Shown one piece after another: positions 62,525 through 64,000 of a stretch of DNA of 64,000 bases (its first letter is position 1; every line of letters starts with the position of its first letter). The stretch is from UBA6244 sp965140775 (lineage in GTDB: Bacteria; Bacteroidota; Bacteroidia; Bacteroidales; F082). The stretch spans positions 248,001-312,000 of the forward strand of contig OZ223471.1 of the NCBI GenBank assembly GCA_965140775.1. Reading direction: 5' to 3'. The notes beneath the pieces are model-generated. The model made no database searches, had not been told where the DNA came from, and was given only the letters and a program-made list of their open reading frames with translations. Made by a program: the position numbers and the translations under genes.

Positions 62525-64000
62525 ATGAGATCATTTCCTGTGAAATCGGTGTGTTTGTTTGTGCTGCTCCTTGTGGCAACGAGCGTGTTGGCCATCGACG
62601 AAAATGAGTATGAAATTGACAAGCGGATGGTACTTCAGGATGGATTGAGTCAGAGCCGAATCCTGTGCATCCTGGAAGACGAACGTGGGTTTATGTGGTT
62701 TGGGTCGGCCGACGGACTCAACAGATACGATGGATATTCCACCAAAATTTTCAGAAACCGACTGGGCGATACCACTTCACTTCCCAACAATGTGATAAAT
62801 GCCATGGCCGAAGACAGTTCAGGCAAAATCTGGATTGGAACCAACAACGGCGTGGCCATATTTGATCCTTATACCGAAGAATTTATATCCCTCAAGGAAA
62901 CTGATTCTACACGCATTGCTATGGGTGCCAACCTTATCGTTTCTCTGGTCATTGATAAAAATCAGGATGTGTGGTGTGGAACCGATGGCTATGGGGTTTT
63001 TCGGGTTAAGAAAAATTCCCTGACACGTGATTATCATTTTTATGACAAATCCGACCCTGTTTTTCTTAATCATATCAATACCTTATATGTTGATAGTCAA
63101 AACCGGCTATGGTTGGGTGCTTATCTGGACGATTATATTCTGGCTTACGACATCGACCACGACAGCCTGGTGGCTTCAAGCATAAAAACCCCGAGGCAGA
63201 AGAAGTACAAAGATTATTTGACCTTGTCGTTTTATGAGGATACCAACCACCGTATATGGGTGAGTATCATGGATTATTATGAACTGAAAGGTGGTTTGTT
63301 CTACTGCGAGCCCAATCAAAATACATTTGAAAATTATCGCCACTTGATGGATCAGGATTTTAGTTCATTTTATTACTACGACCTTAATTCCATTGTGATG
63401 ATTACCGGCAATCCCCATACGGGTCAACTCATCGCGGCAAGTTTGCTTGGTGGTATCTTTACTTTTAATTTTGGCCAAACCCCGGTGGTTTCTTATTCAA
63501 AATCACCCGGCCATGATGCTCCAATCAGATGTATATACCATAGCTCCAATGGAATACTTTGGATTGGAACCAATGGTTATGGTGTAGAAGTCTCTTTTCC
63601 ATATACCACCGATTTCATGTTGATTAACTACAATACCCGACCGGAATTTACCATCGAAAGTGTCCGCAACTTTGCCATGGATGAGCAGAATTATTGGGTT
63701 TGTGGTTATAACGGCTTGGCCCGAATAAGTCGCGATTTTCAACACATCGAAGTTATATATGATGCTGCTGTTTACTGTTTGGCCAATACTCCCAAAAATG
63801 CACAAATCCTATGGACAGGCTCCGAAGGGGGCGGGGTTCAGATATATAATACGGCAGATCATTCCTTTTCGCACCCCATTGCCGATATCCGCGACAAGCC
63901 CGTTGAAATCGATAGCTATGTTTTTAAGATATTTCCCCTCAACGATACGTTGATACTTTTTGGTACCAATAGCGGATTGTTGGGTTATAATCCTGAAAAA
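62525..64000 (+). CDS. Two-component regulator propeller sensor (3' partial)
   Basis: A signal peptide (MRSFPVKSVCLFVLLLVATS, cleavage after about 23) starts an open frame that runs to the last base, 492 codons, without a stop. It contains repeated Reg_prop blades such as GFMWFGSADGLNRYDG, GKIWIGTNNGVAIFD, DVWCGTDGYGVFR, ILWIGTNGYGVEV and ILWTGSEGGGVQI. Proteins with this N-terminus continue with a Y_Y_Y domain, a membrane helix and a histidine kinase, often with a receiver and AraC domain (hybrid two-component systems) that regulate polysaccharide use. The C-terminal half lies outside the window, so the output domain is not known. Confidence 0.88.
   Translation, partial: MRSFPVKSVCLFVLLLVATSVLAIDENEYEIDKRMVLQDGLSQSRILCILEDERGFMWFGSADGLNRYDGYSTKIFRNRLGDTTSLPNNVINAMAEDSSGKIWIGTNNGVAIFDPYTEEFISLKETDSTRIAMGANLIVSLVIDKNQDVWCGTDGYGVFRVKKNSLTRDYHFYDKSDPVFLNHINTLYVDSQNRLWLGAYLDDYILAYDIDHDSLVASSIKTPRQKKYKDYLTLSFYEDTNHRIWVSIMDYYELKGGLFYCEPNQNTFENYRHLMDQDFSSFYYYDLNSIVMITGNPHTGQLIAASLLGGIFTFNFGQTPVVSYSKSPGHDAPIRCIYHSSNGILWIGTNGYGVEVSFPYTTDFMLINYNTRPEFTIESVRNFAMDEQNYWVCGYNGLARISRDFQHIEVIYDAAVYCLANTPKNAQILWTGSEGGGVQIYNTADHSFSHPIADIRDKPVEIDSYVFKIFPLNDTLILFGTNSGLLGYNPEK

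Overview
The window reads as a chromosomal segment of an anaerobic or facultative member of the Bacteroidota, probably Bacteroidales or Marinilabiliales. Reasons: two secreted proteins end in type IX secretion sorting domains; many genes are preceded by the Bacteroidota -7 promoter box TAnnTTTG; Shine-Dalgarno sites are weak or absent; and there are SusD-era style regulators such as a periplasmic propeller sensor and a TPR histidine kinase. Oxygen-sensitive chemistry (a glycyl radical dehydratase, the YgfK/XdhD purine system) points to an anaerobic lifestyle. 

Layout. 1-3.2 kb: trans-4-hydroxy-L-proline dehydratase HypD with its radical-SAM activase (cut by the window start). 3.2-4.4 kb: an AAA/DUF4143 ATPase with a periodic operator-like array. 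4.8-8.0 kb (minus): rbfA, a SAM methyltransferase with a His/Asp loop, and an LtaS-like membrane sulfatase-fold protein. 8.1-13.1 kb (minus): metH-metF under a SAM-I riboswitch. 13.6-28 kb: a purine/hypoxanthine-type catabolic cluster related to the ygfK-xdhD-ssnA-mocA clusters of E. coli and gut anaerobes, here containing two fold-type II PLP enzymes and interrupted by two DUF1016 (YhcG-like) nuclease genes. 28-29.2 kb: a second DUF4143 ATPase. 29.5-31.2 kb: an ArsC-like protein and fumarase C. 31.3-32.4 kb: REP-like hairpins, a decayed RHH-MazF toxin-antitoxin module and a MITE-like element. 32.4-42.2 kb: secreted T9SS proteins, penicillin-binding protein 1A, F1 ATP synthase beta and epsilon, a ComF homologue and an outer-membrane barrel. 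42.4-43 kb: higBA with a nonsense codon in the toxin. 43.9-52.2 kb: a leucine/isovalerate degradation operon (methylcrotonyl-CoA carboxylase, methylglutaconyl-CoA hydratase, acyl-CoA dehydrogenase, 3-oxoacid CoA-transferase) with a divergent HMG-CoA-lyase-like gene. 52.4-58 kb: a PpiD-like chaperone, small exported proteins, a thioredoxin-like protein, a candidate structured RNA and radA. 58-60.4 kb: a third toxin-like pair with a nonsense codon, a tRNA 3'-end fragment and a second MITE copy. 60.4-64 kb: a TPR histidine kinase and a divergent propeller sensor running off the window.

The core metabolic theme is fermentation of nitrogenous substrates: hydroxyproline, purines, leucine, and methionine recycling. 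Superimposed are selfish or defence-like genes (two DUF1016 nucleases, two DUF4143 ATPases, three toxin loci). The most unusual observations are: perfect in-frame palindromes at the same place in both DUF1016 genes; a 46-bp near-duplicate of the ssnA 5' end flanking one of them; gene-specific palindrome arrays upstream of both DUF4143 ATPases; and three toxin-like genes that are each broken by one in-frame stop codon.
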